This document shows positions 33,901-46,766 of a stretch of 64,000 nt of DNA, piece after piece (position 1 is the stretch's first letter; each line of letters begins with the position of its first letter). The DNA comes from Isoetes taiwanensis. Its lineage: Eukaryota; Streptophyta; Lycopodiopsida; Isoetales; Isoetaceae. The stretch spans positions 10,121,614-10,185,613 of the forward strand of contig JAJEKV010000034.1 in assembly GCA_021234155.1 (NCBI GenBank). Reading direction: 5' to 3'. Under the pieces are notes generated by a model. That model was given only the letters and a program-made list of their open reading frames with translations, did no database searches and was not told the DNA's origin. Position numbers and translations under genes: made by a program.

Positions 33901-35218
33901 ATGATGGCCCGCACCAAACAAACTGCAAGGAAGCCTAGCCGAAGCGGATCCTCCAGCGCCAGCGGCTCCGGCCTCCTTCAGAGGGTCCTCCGAGAACGCC
34001 TTCTCCATGAAGGCGAATCTTCGTCGAGCGAGGAAGCAGGATCAGACCGGAGCGACCGTACAGAGCTCGTAGAGGACGACCGGCCGGATATCATGCACCA
34101 AATCCTCGAGGAGATTGCACAAGAGGAGGGAAGAAGCGGGGAGCAGCAGGATTAGATAGGGCAGTCAACAGCCCAGGAGCAACCCCGGGAGGACAACAAC
34201 CCGCAGGAGGAGCAGCGAGAGCAGGCGGACCAATCAACAGCCCAGGAGAAACCCCAGGCTGAGATCCACCTGCAGGAAGAGCAAGGAAGAGAGGAGCAGC
34301 AGCCGCCGGAACTCACCCTAGATGAAGAGGCCGACCTTGCACGCTTCGTCTACAAGTATGAAGCCAAAGAGCGCCGCCGGGAGCAGAGGACAAAGAGTCG
34401 AGAAGACGACCCGACCACAGCCAGCGGGTCCAAGAAGAGGAAGGCCAAAGCCGTAAAGGCAGGCAAAAGGAAACTGGTAAAGGTCGGGAAGCGAAGGTGG
34501 GTCCTCGGGCCATCAACGAGCCGGGCAGAGAGGAGACCCCGCCCACTACCGACGACTCGGATGAGGACTACGTGCCGGGCGCAGACGGAGCAAGCTCTTC
34601 AAAACCCCCGGTCGTAGAGGAAGTGGAAGAGTAGGTAGCCCAAGAACAGGAGGAGGCGGGACAGTTGGCGAAGCCCCCACCTTTCCCGACGTGGAATAGG
34701 GTTAAAGCCCCGCGACCCCAATGGGAGGCGTATGTGATAGACCCTGTAAAGGTCTATCAGAAGAGAATTAGGGAACACAACTCCTATATGGAGAAGTGGG
34801 AGGCATACAATGCCTACTTCCGTGAGCACGGGTGAGGACAAATCGGCTGAGTACCCCAAGGCGTAACCCAAGCCACCGCCACCCGTGCCCAAGCCTCCCC
34901 GAAAGCACCGAAAGTAAGAAGCTGAGCAAGAAGAAGAAGCTAGAAGACAGATCCCTCAAGGAGATCCGCCACTTCCGTAAGAGTTACGGACTTTGATTCC
35001 CCGGCCGCTCCAACGCTTGGTCCGCCGGTTATGCAAGAATATAACACGCATACGCGCCGCGGACCGATTTAGATGTCGCTTGTGTTTACAGGAGGCGGCC
35101 GGTTTAAAATAGTGCAAAGATTTCAAGATTCAATGGCTTGCACCTGCACGCCGAAGAGGGTTACCCTCATGAGGCAGATATGTATCTTGCTGTGCACATC
35201 AAGGGAGAACGCCTTTGA
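33901..35218 (+). pseudogene. Histone H3-like gene of element A, first copy (frame-broken)
   Basis: Opens [15 protein letters not shown]: the H3 tail through Lys9 followed by Pro, as in element B. A TAG at 34153 ends the first open stretch (84 codons). The same frame then continues as an acidic/glutamine-rich linker with KKRKAKAVK-type basic runs to about 34500 before shifting. The histone fold is recognisable in pieces: LKEIRHF (34955), LIPRPLQRLVR (about 34995), MQEYN (about 35030), and KRVTLM-R (35154-35174) followed by ARH/HIKGER before TGA at 35216-35218. LIP and the residues before KRVTLMR recall CENH3 more than canonical H3. Many breaks lie in the error-rich zone, so the true gene may be open. 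Confidence 0.8.
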
Positions 35219-36064
35219 GATTTTGTAAATAATCAGAAAGTTTTGTTAATATAAAGAAATTTTTGTGTAAATGAAGTGTCAAACCCCCGCTTTAAATAAG
35301 TTAAGATATCGATCCCTAGCTTTTTGTTTTAGTTAAACCGGAGTTTTGAGCAAAATTGAGACGATCACACGCCGAGACGGATTTTGAGATTCTCACACGC
35401 CGCGCAACGCGGTGAGACCGGATTTTGAGATTCTCAAAAAGGGCCGGGCGACAACGAGGTGAGACCATGCCCAAAAATGCCCAAAACAACTCCTTTTTAA
35501 ACCGGTCCAATAAGAGAAATTCCGTATTTTATTCCAAATAAGGGGTCAATTAATGCCTAACTAACGATGAGTTTAGTGGAATTACAGCCTTAGATCACTT
35601 GAATTGAGTCAAGCTTTCTAAGCCCATATAAGAAACCCATGTCTCTTGTATTGAAATACATCATAACCGCACTTGAAAGATGGATTTGCAACAACGCCGC
35701 AAAGATTTTCTCAAAAAAATTTGATGTAGAGTACTCATTCTATTGGAGGATTCTTATGGGGAAAAAGTGAGACCTCATACCATTTTGATCTCCAAATTGT
35801 ACAATAAGTTCAGTAGTTGTTCGTAGCATGCTCAAACCCTAGAAATAGTCTTCAAACTTGCAATTGCATCCTTTAATAGATCAGAATTGCCTAATCTCAG
35901 TAAATTCTAGCTCACCCAAAAATTAGGGTTTTTCCCCAATTCTATAAATAAGTCCCCCATTTCTCATTTAGCACCCTGCAAATTTGCTCTCCACTGCTTA
36001 GGCGATCTTCCAGCTCCCTGAGGCGCTTCTGCATCCGTTTGATACTCCCTTCTTTGCTAGATCA
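35219..36064 (+). promoter_or_regulatory. H3-ORF2 intergenic region with hairpins, TATA box and leader
   Basis: A garbled hairpin occupies about 35355-35466 (gattttgaga/ttctcaaaa core, ggtgagacc end). A second hairpin is expected near 35640-35780, where this copy holds unrelated sequence while the other copy (50781-50853) has the hairpin. TATA box tctataaata at 35941-35950, 123 bp before the ORF2 ATG, and leader motif aggcgatcttccagc at 36000-36014. Confidence 0.6.
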
Positions 36065-37549
36065 ATGGCCACTGCTGACTTCGGGCGATGGTAGGCCACA
36101 AGGCTCCATGCTGCCGAGGCGGATGTCAACGACATCTTCCAAGTCTTTGGGAAAGAAATTGACATCCAAGCTACGCTAAATGCAACCCCAGCATATAGGC
36201 AGGTGCTAGCAGAATTTCAAGCTAGGGTAGGACCCTCCCTTGTTCAAGTCCCCCCTTGCATAGGATACTTCGTTCCCCGCCCATCCCTTCAAGCAGCCTT
36301 GGGTGATGTCCCCAACATCGCCAAGTACTTAACTAACAAGGCGCAGAGGCTGCCTGACTACATGGTCCCGACAAATTAACAGACCAAGTACTTCTCTTAC
36401 ACCGCAGCCCTAGCCATCTTCTTATCCCACCGCGCCGAAAACCCGATGGGGGCAACCTCTATTCCTCCGATGGAGGTAGACCCCATAGCAGTGCAAGAGG
36501 AAGAGCAGATGCTTTTACAGTATCAACAGGAACAAGAAGCAAGAGAAGGAGAAGAAGGGTCGGACGACAAGGAATATACGGAGCTCGACTCAGACGAAGA
36601 ACGACGCCAAGCAGAACAGGAGCTGATCAACTTCGAAAGCAGAGGCAGGCATCGAAGTTTTCTCCCCCACTCGGCTAGGCATCACAAGCCTAGCCCCTAT
36701 CATCATCAACGGAGAGGAGTATCTACTCCTCGCCGACATCCGTAACCTTCCCAATGCAGGAGAGGGAGCTCAGTTGGACTAATCGCTTCCACCACCAATT
36801 GCGGCAGAATCGACATGGACGACTTCATCGCCCCGGGGAGCCTCGACTTTCCGCTTCAAGTGAGGGAGGCCGACACACACAATGGGAAACGACCTCCCAA
36901 TATCCAGCCTACAAAGCAAAGATCGTGCAAATGATGGACGAAAGGAGCCGCCAATGCAGGAGGAGTTCCTCGCCTCCAAGAACAGATGGGGATCCGTGGG
37001 AAGACCACGCAGCATCCTAATGCCCGAAATCCTTCGACACCACCCCGCAAGAGGAGAAGGAATCGACCTCGAGGCTCGACCGCGACAATTGAAGATTACT
37101 GGAGCCGACCAAAATCGAGGTCGACGAAGTACGGAAGCAAGACAGAGCCGAGGCTAAACAAGCCGAGAAGCTTCTATTTGCCGCCGCCGATGGATGGGAG
37201 AATAGCTGTAATACACCGCAAGTTCAGTCCCGCAGGTGAAGAAGGAGTATTCATGCCGATTGCACCTCGTGCCGGGCAGCACGCCAATAGCAACAAACGC
37301 CGACTATGCCGCCTTTTAGTCAAGAGGGCAATGGCACTGACCTCTTCGACTTCGGGCCATACCCCATCGACGCCAGCGAGATTATGGGTGATCGCGCCCT
37401 TACATCCCAATCGCAGGTAGAAGATTTGGTGAGAGCCTTACAGGAGGCTCGCCGCCAGCATCATCAGGAACTTGGGTCACCTGTAGGGACGGCCCAAGTT
37501 AAGAAGTTTCTTGAAGACAACCTGGCCTTACCGGCGATTTCAAGACTAG
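36065..37549 (+). pseudogene. ORF2 of element A, first copy (unknown function)
   Basis: Starts MATADFGRW followed by TAG in this copy (not in the second), then reads FGKEIDIQATLNATPAYRQ, VQVPPCIGYFVPRPSLQ and LPDYMVP. An acidic stretch follows (EEEQMLLQYQQEQEAREGEEGS begins near 36497), then blocks around IIINGEEYLL, MDDFIA, RKFSPAGEEGVF and a C-terminus VKKFLEDN before TAG at 37547-37549. It is homologous to ORF2 of B. No domain recognised. Intermixed frames reflect many small indels. Confidence 0.6.
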
Positions 37550-37829
37550 TTAGACTCTTGATCCCTGAGACTTTTTGTACTAAAATATTATATAATATAT
37601 AAATACAATTTGTAGACTTTAAATGTTTTGTTGATGTAATTTTGCCCCACAATTATACCAACAAACATAAACAATGCAAGAGAACAAATGAAACTAACCA
37701 TATAGCCATGAATTACTTGTGTATGCAGCTAGAGGCCTAAGCGCCAGGGGAACGACAACCCATGAGACCTTATAGAAGAGCGTGACCCCGCCTGCACTCA
37801 CCCCCTAAGAAGGAACCTATTTTGCATAT
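37550..37829 (+). other. AT-rich spacer between ORF2 and gag of element A
   Basis: Includes atattatataatatataaat near 37586; could be an ORF2 transcript end or another promoter. No frame. Confidence 0.4.
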
Positions 37830-38998
37830 ATGGAACCCATGACCCCGTGAGGAGGAGATATCCCGTGATGAGGACGGACCCGAGCGATAAAGGCCTTGCT
37901 GTCCGCCAAAGCAGCAGTGGGTTCGGTGGCAACGCCACCTGCCGCAGAAGCATCAGCCTGGGAGAGCAAGAAGGGACAAGAAGAGGAGCAAGAGAAGGAG
38001 ATCCTCCAGTCCGAATCTTCCGACTCAAGTTCGACTCAGACTGACCGAGGAAGAGGAAGAACGTGCTCGTGGACCCAACAGATGGAAGGCAAAGGAACTG
38101 AAGAGGGAAGGCAGAGGAACACCGATGGACGACAAAGAGACACTGTGGCCTCGACTACCAGAAGAAGGTAGATTTCGCGACCGGCAATGTATGGAAGGCC
38201 CAAGAATCGAACAGCCTCGGGGAGAACAGTCGATTAGAAGCAGAGGCATGGTCGGATTAAAATGAGCGAATACGACAACGCTTATGGCATGAAAGATAAA
38301 GACAAAGGCAGAGTTGCAACAGCCAACTTGAAAGGAGCCGCACGGATTTGGTGGAAGGGTTATGCAAAGGCACATGGCTTAAGCAGGGATGCTTGTAAGT
38401 TCAGGAAGTTTGCTAAAGCCTTCAAGCGCCATTACGTCCCAAGGGAACATAAGTCCAGCATGATGCAGCAGTTCTATAGGCTCCAACAGGGAAACAAATC
38501 AGTCCAGAAATATACAGAGGAATTCATGAGGCTAAGGCTGTATGTGCCAAAGTTGGGAGAGAAGCATGCAGTTGAAAGCTATATTGAAGGGCTGAATGAG
38601 GAGATCCGCAAGCTTGTGAGGGCAATAAACCCTAAGACAGTATCAGAAGCAGAGTCCAAGGCTATAAGCTTGCAGGGTTTGGGACCCCCTTAATAGTGGG
38701 GCGTAAGCGAAAGAAGATTTCCGTGATAAAAGGCAAGGCGATGTGAAGCTATAGCCCCTGTGGCGCCACCACCAGCCCAACCTAGAGGCCTATATGGTGG
38801 CAAACTGTGGGAAACAAAGCAGGAGAAGAAGCAGTGTGTCCTTCAAGGACAAGGGGAGGGGTCAAACTACTCCAAAGCAAAGGCGATCCTTTTGCAAAGC
38901 GATGCCCAAGGAAAAGAGATAGGAGTGCATAGAAAAGCAAGCCAGTGTAGAAAGTGTGCTTCGGCCAAAGCCATAGAACAGCAAACCGCCCCTACGCC
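37830..38998 (+). pseudogene. gag: Element A gag, first copy
   Basis: Begins at MEPMTPEEE-like residues (37830), goes through an acidic/basic N-terminal part, then the capsid domain 38262-38693: AARIWWKGYAKAHG, FAKAFKRHYVP, QFYRLQQGNKSVQKYTEEF and AVESYIEGL, which match the retrotransposon gag family. The zinc knuckle that follows is damaged here (about 38945-38990) but clean in the second copy at 54030. Confidence 0.75.
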
Positions 38999-41900
38999 AT
39001 GAGTGCAGCTCTAGCGGAGTTGGGAGATTGGGACGCCTGGCCCGGACGACGACGGCGGCAAGAAGCCCGCGATTACATTGTGGTGAGTGCCATATCTTTG
39101 CCGCAATAGATACAGAAAAAAGCAGAGAGCCAAGATAAGGTAATTTCCACAAAGAGGGAAGGCCAAGGCCAAGTCCTTCATAGTCTTGATAGACTCGTGA
39201 AGTAGCCATAACTTTGCATCCCCGTAACGGTTCAAATGTTGAAGTCGAAACCATTAAAGTCAAAGCCAAGGCCCGCTTGTCTTAGCAAGTGGTGCAAAGC
39301 GCATCGGCAGCAAGAGAATCAACTTCTACATCGACTCTGCCGTGGATTAATATCTAGATGGGGGCAGAAGTAATGGGCATTGGCAAGTACGACTTGATCA
39401 TAGGAATGGAGTACCTTGGGGCCAGGGCCATTATCGACCGTGGAAAGCGGAAGGTGACCTTTCGAACGCCCTGACGGCAAGATCATCGAAATCACCGTGT
39501 AAAGAAGTTGTTCCCATCATGCGCTGCATGTCTTCTAAGAGGTCGTTCAAGTGCATCAAGAGCGAGCGGGTGGCATACATCTTCAAGCTTGAGATTAGTG
39601 AGCCGGAATCGGAAGGAAGCAAAGAAGACAAGGTGTCAGCAAGTTGCCGGGCAAGTAGCTAAGCTGATCACGGAATTCCATGATCTCTTTCCAGATGAGA
39701 TCAAGCAGCCCTCCTTATAGAGGAGTCGAAAAGTAGATAGCACTCGAACCGAACAAAGCCAACGAAAGCAAGGCTCCATATAGAATGACAACGCAGAGTT
39801 GTCGGAACTAAAGAAGCAAATTGCAGAGCTGGACCTAGGTTTCATTAGACCTAGTGTTTCGCCATTTGGAGCTCCCCATTCTCTTCGTTAAGAAGAAGGA
39901 TGGCGCTTTAAGGATGTGCATAGACTATAGGCGCTTGAACAAGCACACCATTAAGAACAAATATGCGCCCCCGTGATCAGATGACTTGATGGATCAGCTC
40001 CAAGGTGCAAAAGATCTTCCAAAATTGATTTAAGGTCGTTATTATCATCGATCAGGATAAAGGAAGAAGATATCCATAAGACCGCCTTCGTAACGCTGCA
40101 GATGGGCACTATGAGTTCACGGTAATGCCCTTCGGCTTATCGAATGCCCCCGCAACGCTCATGAGGCTCATGAACATACATCTTCGTGGGAGTTCTTAGA
40201 CACCTTTGTGATTGTTTTCTTTGATGACATTTTGGTGTATAGCAGATCCCTTGAAGAGCACGCACAACACTTGAGAAGAGGCCGGAGAAGTTGAAGAGGC
40301 ACCATTTGTACGCCAAGTTGTCGGGCGCCACTTCGCAAATGTAGAAGGTGGAGTATCTAGGTCATGTGATCTCAAAGTAAGGCATCTCCACTAATCCTCG
40401 CAAAGATTGAAGCCGCTATTCCGGGTCGGGCCTCGTAAGAATGTGCATGAAGTCGAAGTTTTTCGCCTAGCAGGGTACTACGGTGAAGTTCGTGAAGAAC
40501 TTTGCTAAGATAGCAGCCCCGCCAACAGACTTTGACGAGGGCGAGAAAGTGAAAGATTGGGCAGAGCATTGGCACAAGAAAGCCCAAGCAGTGGTTTGAA
40601 GTGTTGAAGGAAGCTTTAACAACAGCCCCAGCCTTTAACCCCGCCGGACCGAGAGAAAGATAAGCTTGTAGCGACGGGACGCAAGTAAGATAGCTGTGAG
40701 CAAAGGCTTTATGCGTGAAGAGCGTGGTGGTAGCATATGATTCCGTGAAGATGAATGACACTAAAACGCGCTACCCCACGCGCACGCACCGTGAATTGCT
40801 TGCGGTTGTCGGGGCATTAAGAATTTGGAGGCACTACCTTTGGGAAGGAAGTTCCAGCTTGGATACGCACTCACCGTGAGCCTCCAATATGTATTCACGC
40901 AACCACACCTCAACCCGAGGCGTAGAAGGTGGATGGAGTTCCTTGAAGAGTACGACTTTGTATAGTCTACAAGCCGTGGAAGCTCAATGTGGTAGCGATG
41001 CGCTTTCAAGACATCCCCCGACAACTAGAGTGCATTGCAACGCATTTCTCGACGATCTGCAGCCGACTTTGGTAAGAAGATTGAAGAGTCCTTGCCAACG
41101 GATGTGGATTTCAAGGAAGTATGGGCAAGTCTCTAGGGAGGCTAGAACAGATAAGGAGCGGGAAGCCTTTTAAACATTTTAAGAAGGAAGGCAACCCGTT
41201 ATACCATAAGAACAAGCCGCGGCGCACTCGAATCATCGTGTAAGGAAATTGATCCTCCACGACACGCTATTGAACAACAGCCCAATAGTGGCCATGCGAT
41301 TCATGAAAACATATTTCAAAGTACGCAAAGCAGCTATTATTGGCCAAGAATGAAGAAAAGTGTAGCTCGCTACATCAAGGAATGCCGCTATGTCGCCAGA
41401 CAAAGGCGCAAGCCTTCAATTCCGTGAGCTTTAGAGCCATTAGCTGTGCCAAACGCTTAAGTGGGAGGTGATTAGCATGGATTTCATCACAGACTCCCAA
41501 GGACCGCAAGAGGGAAAGATGCTTTGATGGTAGTAGTCCACAAGTTGTCGAAAATGGCATATTTTGTGCCTTGCGTAACTACGATACAGCCTATGGACAC
41601 AAAGAAAGCTCTTCACCAAAGAGATCTTCGTGCTTCATGGCATGCCAAGGGAGATTATCTCCGACAGGATCCGGTTCATGAGCGCCTTTTGGCAAGACCT
41701 CTTTGCGACAATCCGCATTTAAGCTATCCATGAAGACGTGATATCATCCTCGACGGATGGGCTGCGAGGTGAGGACCAACAGATTTTAGAGGACATGCTA
41801 AACTATGTCCGAATAAGCAAAGTATGTGGGAAGAATTTATTCACTTGGTGGAGTTTGCATACACAATAGCACCAAGCAGAATCATCCCAAATGTCGCCGT

Positions 41901-42560
41901 TTTATGATCAACCACGCTTATATCGCCTAACTCGCACACTTGGCACAACCCCCGGTCAAAAGTAGAAGTTTCGCAGTGAGATGTTGGCCGATATGCAGCA
42001 GCCTTGTGGAAGAAGTTCGAGGTTATGCTAGCGAAGAAGAAGTCGAGAAGAGCATCACGACAAAGCATCGAACAAAGAAGAGAGTTCAAAGTTGAGATGA
42101 TGTTTGGCTCAAGATCAAGGTGAAGCAGCGGCTTCAGGATCGGAATTGCAAGAAGCTTGCTCCAAGGTGGGCTGGACCTTTCAGAATAGTCAAGAGAGTA
42201 GGTAATCAATCCCTACAAGCTAGACTTGCCAAAGACACCTAAAGATTCATAAGGTCTTCCACGCGGAGTTTGTTGAAGAAGCATACTCCAAATCCGCAGG
42301 AAGTCTTGGATTCTCCAACGTTGTTGGAAATGACGGAGGAACACCGGAAATAGTTTTAATTGATTCTTGATAAAGCTTTCAAGAAAATGAGAAGATCAGA
42401 ATTCCTCCAAAGATTTGGTCAAGTGGAAACACTTACCAAAGTGGAAGACGCCGACGGGTACTTAAGAAAAATTTAGTAAAGCAAGTACCCACGCTTTATG
42501 GAGCAATGGGACGGCAAGGTCACCTCGTAAGAAATCGGCTCGGGCATGTCGATTTGTGTA
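38999..42560 (+). pseudogene. pol: Element A pol, first copy (heavily interrupted)
   Basis: Aligns throughout with the clean copy 54081-57643, keeping protease, RT, RNase H, integrase and chromodomain segments, but with an indel or substitution every few tens of bases. A large share fall on CAG or CTG, giving CGG, CG, CGTG or CCG. The pattern looks like read error rather than decay. Confidence 0.85.
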
Positions 42561-43056
42561 GGTTAATTCTTGTGTAATTAAGATTAATCTACGATGCAAC
42601 CTATGCTTAGTATGGGCTCGCATGCTGTAATCGATGATGGGGACCACTACTCTGATCTCTAGGGCGCGGGTGGTGTAATGTCATCAGCATGACCCGCTCG
42701 CCATGAGTGGAAGGTAGATTAGAAAGCTACTGGCCCCACTCGGTGACTCCACCGAGAAAGGTCATCAGGAATGCATTACAAGCAAATCTCTTTAGCCCTC
42801 CCATATAAGCTTTGATAGGAGGAATCTATTCTCATCACGCCGAGAAGGCGATATCCTCCACGTACCGGGCAACTAGAGGTGTGTAGGCATGAGCGGCATA
42901 TAAGTATTATAGGGCGCCGCTCGCCATAATGGGAAGATTCACCCTTCCTAATGAGATAATGGCGACCATCCATGTAGATAGGTGGGTGGTCACCATATAA
43001 CCAAAATTTTATTAATAATTAAATGATACTAACGTGTCGTATCGGGTAAGGTTCTA
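42561..43056 (+). other. Element A 3' region ending at the duplication joint
   Basis: Aligns with 57644-58138. At about 43038-43056 the sequence switches from element A 3' UTR (attaaatgatactaacgt) to element C integrase (gttctaccctcatgacg; compare 27845). This is the joint of the tandem copies. There is no target duplication or LTR end at the switch. Confidence 0.75.
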
Positions 43057-46000
43057 CCCTCATGACGCCTGTGACATTGTTCGAGAAGCTCATCAAGGCT
43101 AGGTGGTGGTCATTTTCATGGTGACACCATCGCACGAAAAATCCTTCTAGCCGGGTATTTTGGCCCACGCCTTCAAAGACGCCACGCCCACGCCTGGACG
43201 CAGACGCTTGCCGGCCGGGTGGGACCACTTCACGCCCGTGACGCCTTCCCTCGACGGCCGCCACGCCTTCCCTTCAGCAAATGGGGAATGGATTTTGTGG
43301 GACCTTATAGATCCTCCCCGCTGCACACCCGTGCCCGCTACATTCCGGTTCTCACTGACTACGCTACCAAATGTATGAAGCTTCATGCACTTCCGCATAA
43401 CACCGCAGCTAGCACAATCAGGGTCCTCTATCAACAAATCATCAATGCCGATTCTACCGCCTCTACCTGAGCTGGTCAAGATCGTGGAAAAAATCCACTT
43501 CATCAATCATACCATCAAGGAGCTGACGGATTATCCTTGATACATCATCACAAGAGCACACCTTACTATCCTCAAGGTAATGGCTCAGGTAGCACCAACA
43601 AAACTTCCTCGTCACCATTTCAAGAAAAATTTGTGACGTTTACAAACGCATGTGACGGGTAAACAAACTTCCTATTGTTCTTACCTACAATACTTGTTTC
43701 CAAAAAATTGCTACGTGTCACACTCTTTCAAATTGTTTATGGTCGAAGCTTCATGCCATTTGAATACATTCCAACACTGCTTTCAACTCCGGCTACCGCC
43801 TATCATAATCCACCTGTCGCAGACCAAAGAAAGGGTCTATCAATTAGAACGGTTTTGGATGAACTTTGAAGGGATGTTATATTAAGTGTTCTTCATGGAC
43901 AGCGATTTGCAAAAATCTTTACATGACAAGCGTTTGAAGACAAAAACATTCAAAGAAGCGATTTGGTTCTTCTTTATGATTCCGGTACAAAATTTTAGGG
44001 TAAACTTAAGTTTTAGTTGGCTTGGCCCTTATCAAATTGTTCAAGTGGATTTGGAGCCCCGTTTTTCCAAGCGGCTGAGTTAGATGGCACTCCATTACTA
44101 GCGGTTAATGGTTTTAGCCTCAAAACATTTCATCACCCTGGCGAAAATCAACAAGCAGTCTGAGTTCAAGAAGCAAACACCTAGCGGATAGTGACTAAGC
44201 GGTGACATATTATATTAAAGGTGGATATTTTTACAAAATGCGGGCCCGCGACCCGGCTAATTCCACTATGGGCCTGCCCTATATACAAAAAGCGGGCTCG
44301 AGCCTATCTACTACCAACCTAAGAAGAAAAAACCCTCTACTCGGGTTGGGAGGAGAGGTGATCGCGAGGATATGGTAGAGGTTACTTTCGGGGGGTCAGC
44401 GAAAAGTGCGAACCACCTCCATCCGTTGGTATTAGGGTTGGGATGTTCAGCCATCGGGCACCAGCCATCCATTTGCGAGCCCACGATTGTGGCGGCGCCA
44501 GTCGAGGCAGTTCATTTGCAAGTAATCCACTCGGCGGTTGGTGGGCATAGTGCAACCCTCGTTCAAACCCGGGTTGCCATGCCCAAAGCGCCATCGAATG
44601 TCTTAGCTTCACTCGGTTAGTCTTATATAGCCGGTAGGAACTACTGGTCGGCGTGGACCAATCGAGAAATTTGCCAGCGTGTTTTGCAATGCAAGGCTCT
44701 TTCTAAAGCGAGAATCCTTTCTCCAGCATATCTAGCAAGGGTACCCTCGACACATTCGTTTTAATGATATCCCGCCCGAGGTTGCCGGCATTAAATACCC
44801 TTGCTTCTTTTCATGCCGTCAAACATTAATATGTGTCCTTTGGCTACTGTCACATTCGATCTTTCTTTCCGTCTCATCTTCACCGTTCATTGCTTCTCCC
44901 TTGTTGTTGGGGACTTAGCCAAATTTTGCCTCTCAATGCCCTCCTTGGCATCTTTCGACACTGGCACCATCAGCGGCTCTGGTTTTAGCCCTCATCATAC
45001 CTCTTAGCCTCGGATGCGGCGCCCTAAACCTTTACGTTCCCTCTGCGCCGCCGTCCTCCGTTCTTGGCTTTCGTCCTCGCCTTTGCATCGCACTGTTCTT
45101 TTCTGCAAGTCTCTTTGCCATGGCTGCACCAAGATTTTCTACACTTCAAGCTCTTGCTCGAGGAACCGGCTCTTTAAAGTGCGTATCTTTCTTAGCCCAC
45201 TTTTCGGGAAGCCCTTGTTGGCGAATGTCGTGAAGTCATGAGCGCCCGAAGCTTCTGAATTCTCTCAAATGGAACTTAGGCTCCAAATCGACCAATTGAA
45301 GCGGTTCATCGCCAATATCGTCAGCGGCCGCATGGATACACCCGATTAATTTCGATGGCACCACCATTTGCTAACTCAACACTTGATTTCGAGGTATTCC
45401 ATATTCCCTTGCAAACCCCTTGTTTATCTTGGTGCGCCATCACGGGATCTAGATGTCACGAGTTTGGTGCACCTCCTTATCATGCCAATGTCCATCGCGA
45501 CAAATATTGACAAGCCTCATGAAACTTTTGTTAAGTTTACGTGGCGCCAAGTTCATGGGTATTCTATCAAGAACACCCATATCAATAAGCCCTTCTATAA
45601 TATCGTGCTCAGCGCTTCGCACTCAACCACCATCTTGATTGGCCCCAATTGATGTTTTCACGAGTCTTCTCCAAAAGTTGACCGTCTTAGATTTTGCCAC
45701 TTCTAATTGAGGAAGTTTTACGTGGGAGGCCACCTTCAAGCCATCATCCGTCATTACTTTCCTCCCACACCTCCTCATTCTCATGATTCCACTCGGCGTT
45801 CCCTCCCCCACACTCACCAAGTTGGCACCTCGCCCTTCTTCCCTGGTCATGTCAAAACTCCGAACTCCCATGTCCTTTGTTTCCTCCTACGCTACACCAT
45901 CCGGTTCACACCATGTCTCACAAACATCACAAACCGGGGTGGCGGCGGCTCCACCACCACGGCACCCTCGTCGGTTGTTGTATCGGTGTCGGCGGGATGC

Positions 46001-46766
46001 TCAAGGCTTCTTTGTTCTCAAGTTACAAGAATCTCAAGAAGCTCTTATGAATGGGGTTCAAATGGCACTAGAGGCCTACGATGCGGTCCAAGTGACTTTC
46101 AAAGGCTGCCCTTTGCACAAGTTGCAACTTTGGAGGCCCAACTTCAAGACAAACGCGGAGCTCTCTTACGGGCCCATACGGATCTCAAAAGTGCGAGGAT
46201 CAGACCAGCTTGCTTGCGAGATCAGCGGCTCGGCTCAATGCTGCCCTACGGGACTTATTGGAGCAAAACAAGTCCAAAGACACCCTCACGGGTGACAAAA
46301 AAAAAAGATGTTGCTAAGCTTCGAAGCCTTGTACTTTCAGAGCTTTGTGACAATTACCGCCTCAAGTTGACCACCTTACAGGCCGGGGCGCTCAAATTGC
46401 CTCCTTGGCGGCTCGGCTTTCCACCACCTGAGACCTCTCGGCTCATCTCTCTCCAAGATGGAAACTACGGAGGTGCGAAGCGAAGATTCTTGATGGCGGA
46501 GATTGCAGGTGCTTAAATCTCAATGCTCGGGGCAATCCTCCTCAGTCAACACTTCGAAGCAGGTCCGTGACCAATCACGCCTTCTCCTAGAAAAGGACAG
46601 CAGGATCCGTGACCTTGAACAGCGGCTGCGGCAAGCTATTGATCTGGCGATGAGGCTCAAGCAAAACTTGGCGGCAATAGCACCATTGTTGCAACTTTGC
46701 CTTCGACTACCCGGTTCCTTCACCGCTATCGCGATTATGTGGTTTGCTTTCGCCCGACACCTCTTA
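43057..46766 (+). pseudogene. Second copy of element C integrase end, antisense ORF and ORF3 5' part
   Basis: Aligns with 27850-31595 and carries the same gene order: integrase (GPYQIVQV near 44020), antisense-ORF region (44382-44612), then ORF3 including the coiled coil. Frames are broken by CAG/CTG-centred changes (for example a run of CAG codons near 45945-46000 appears as CGG). Confidence 0.85.
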
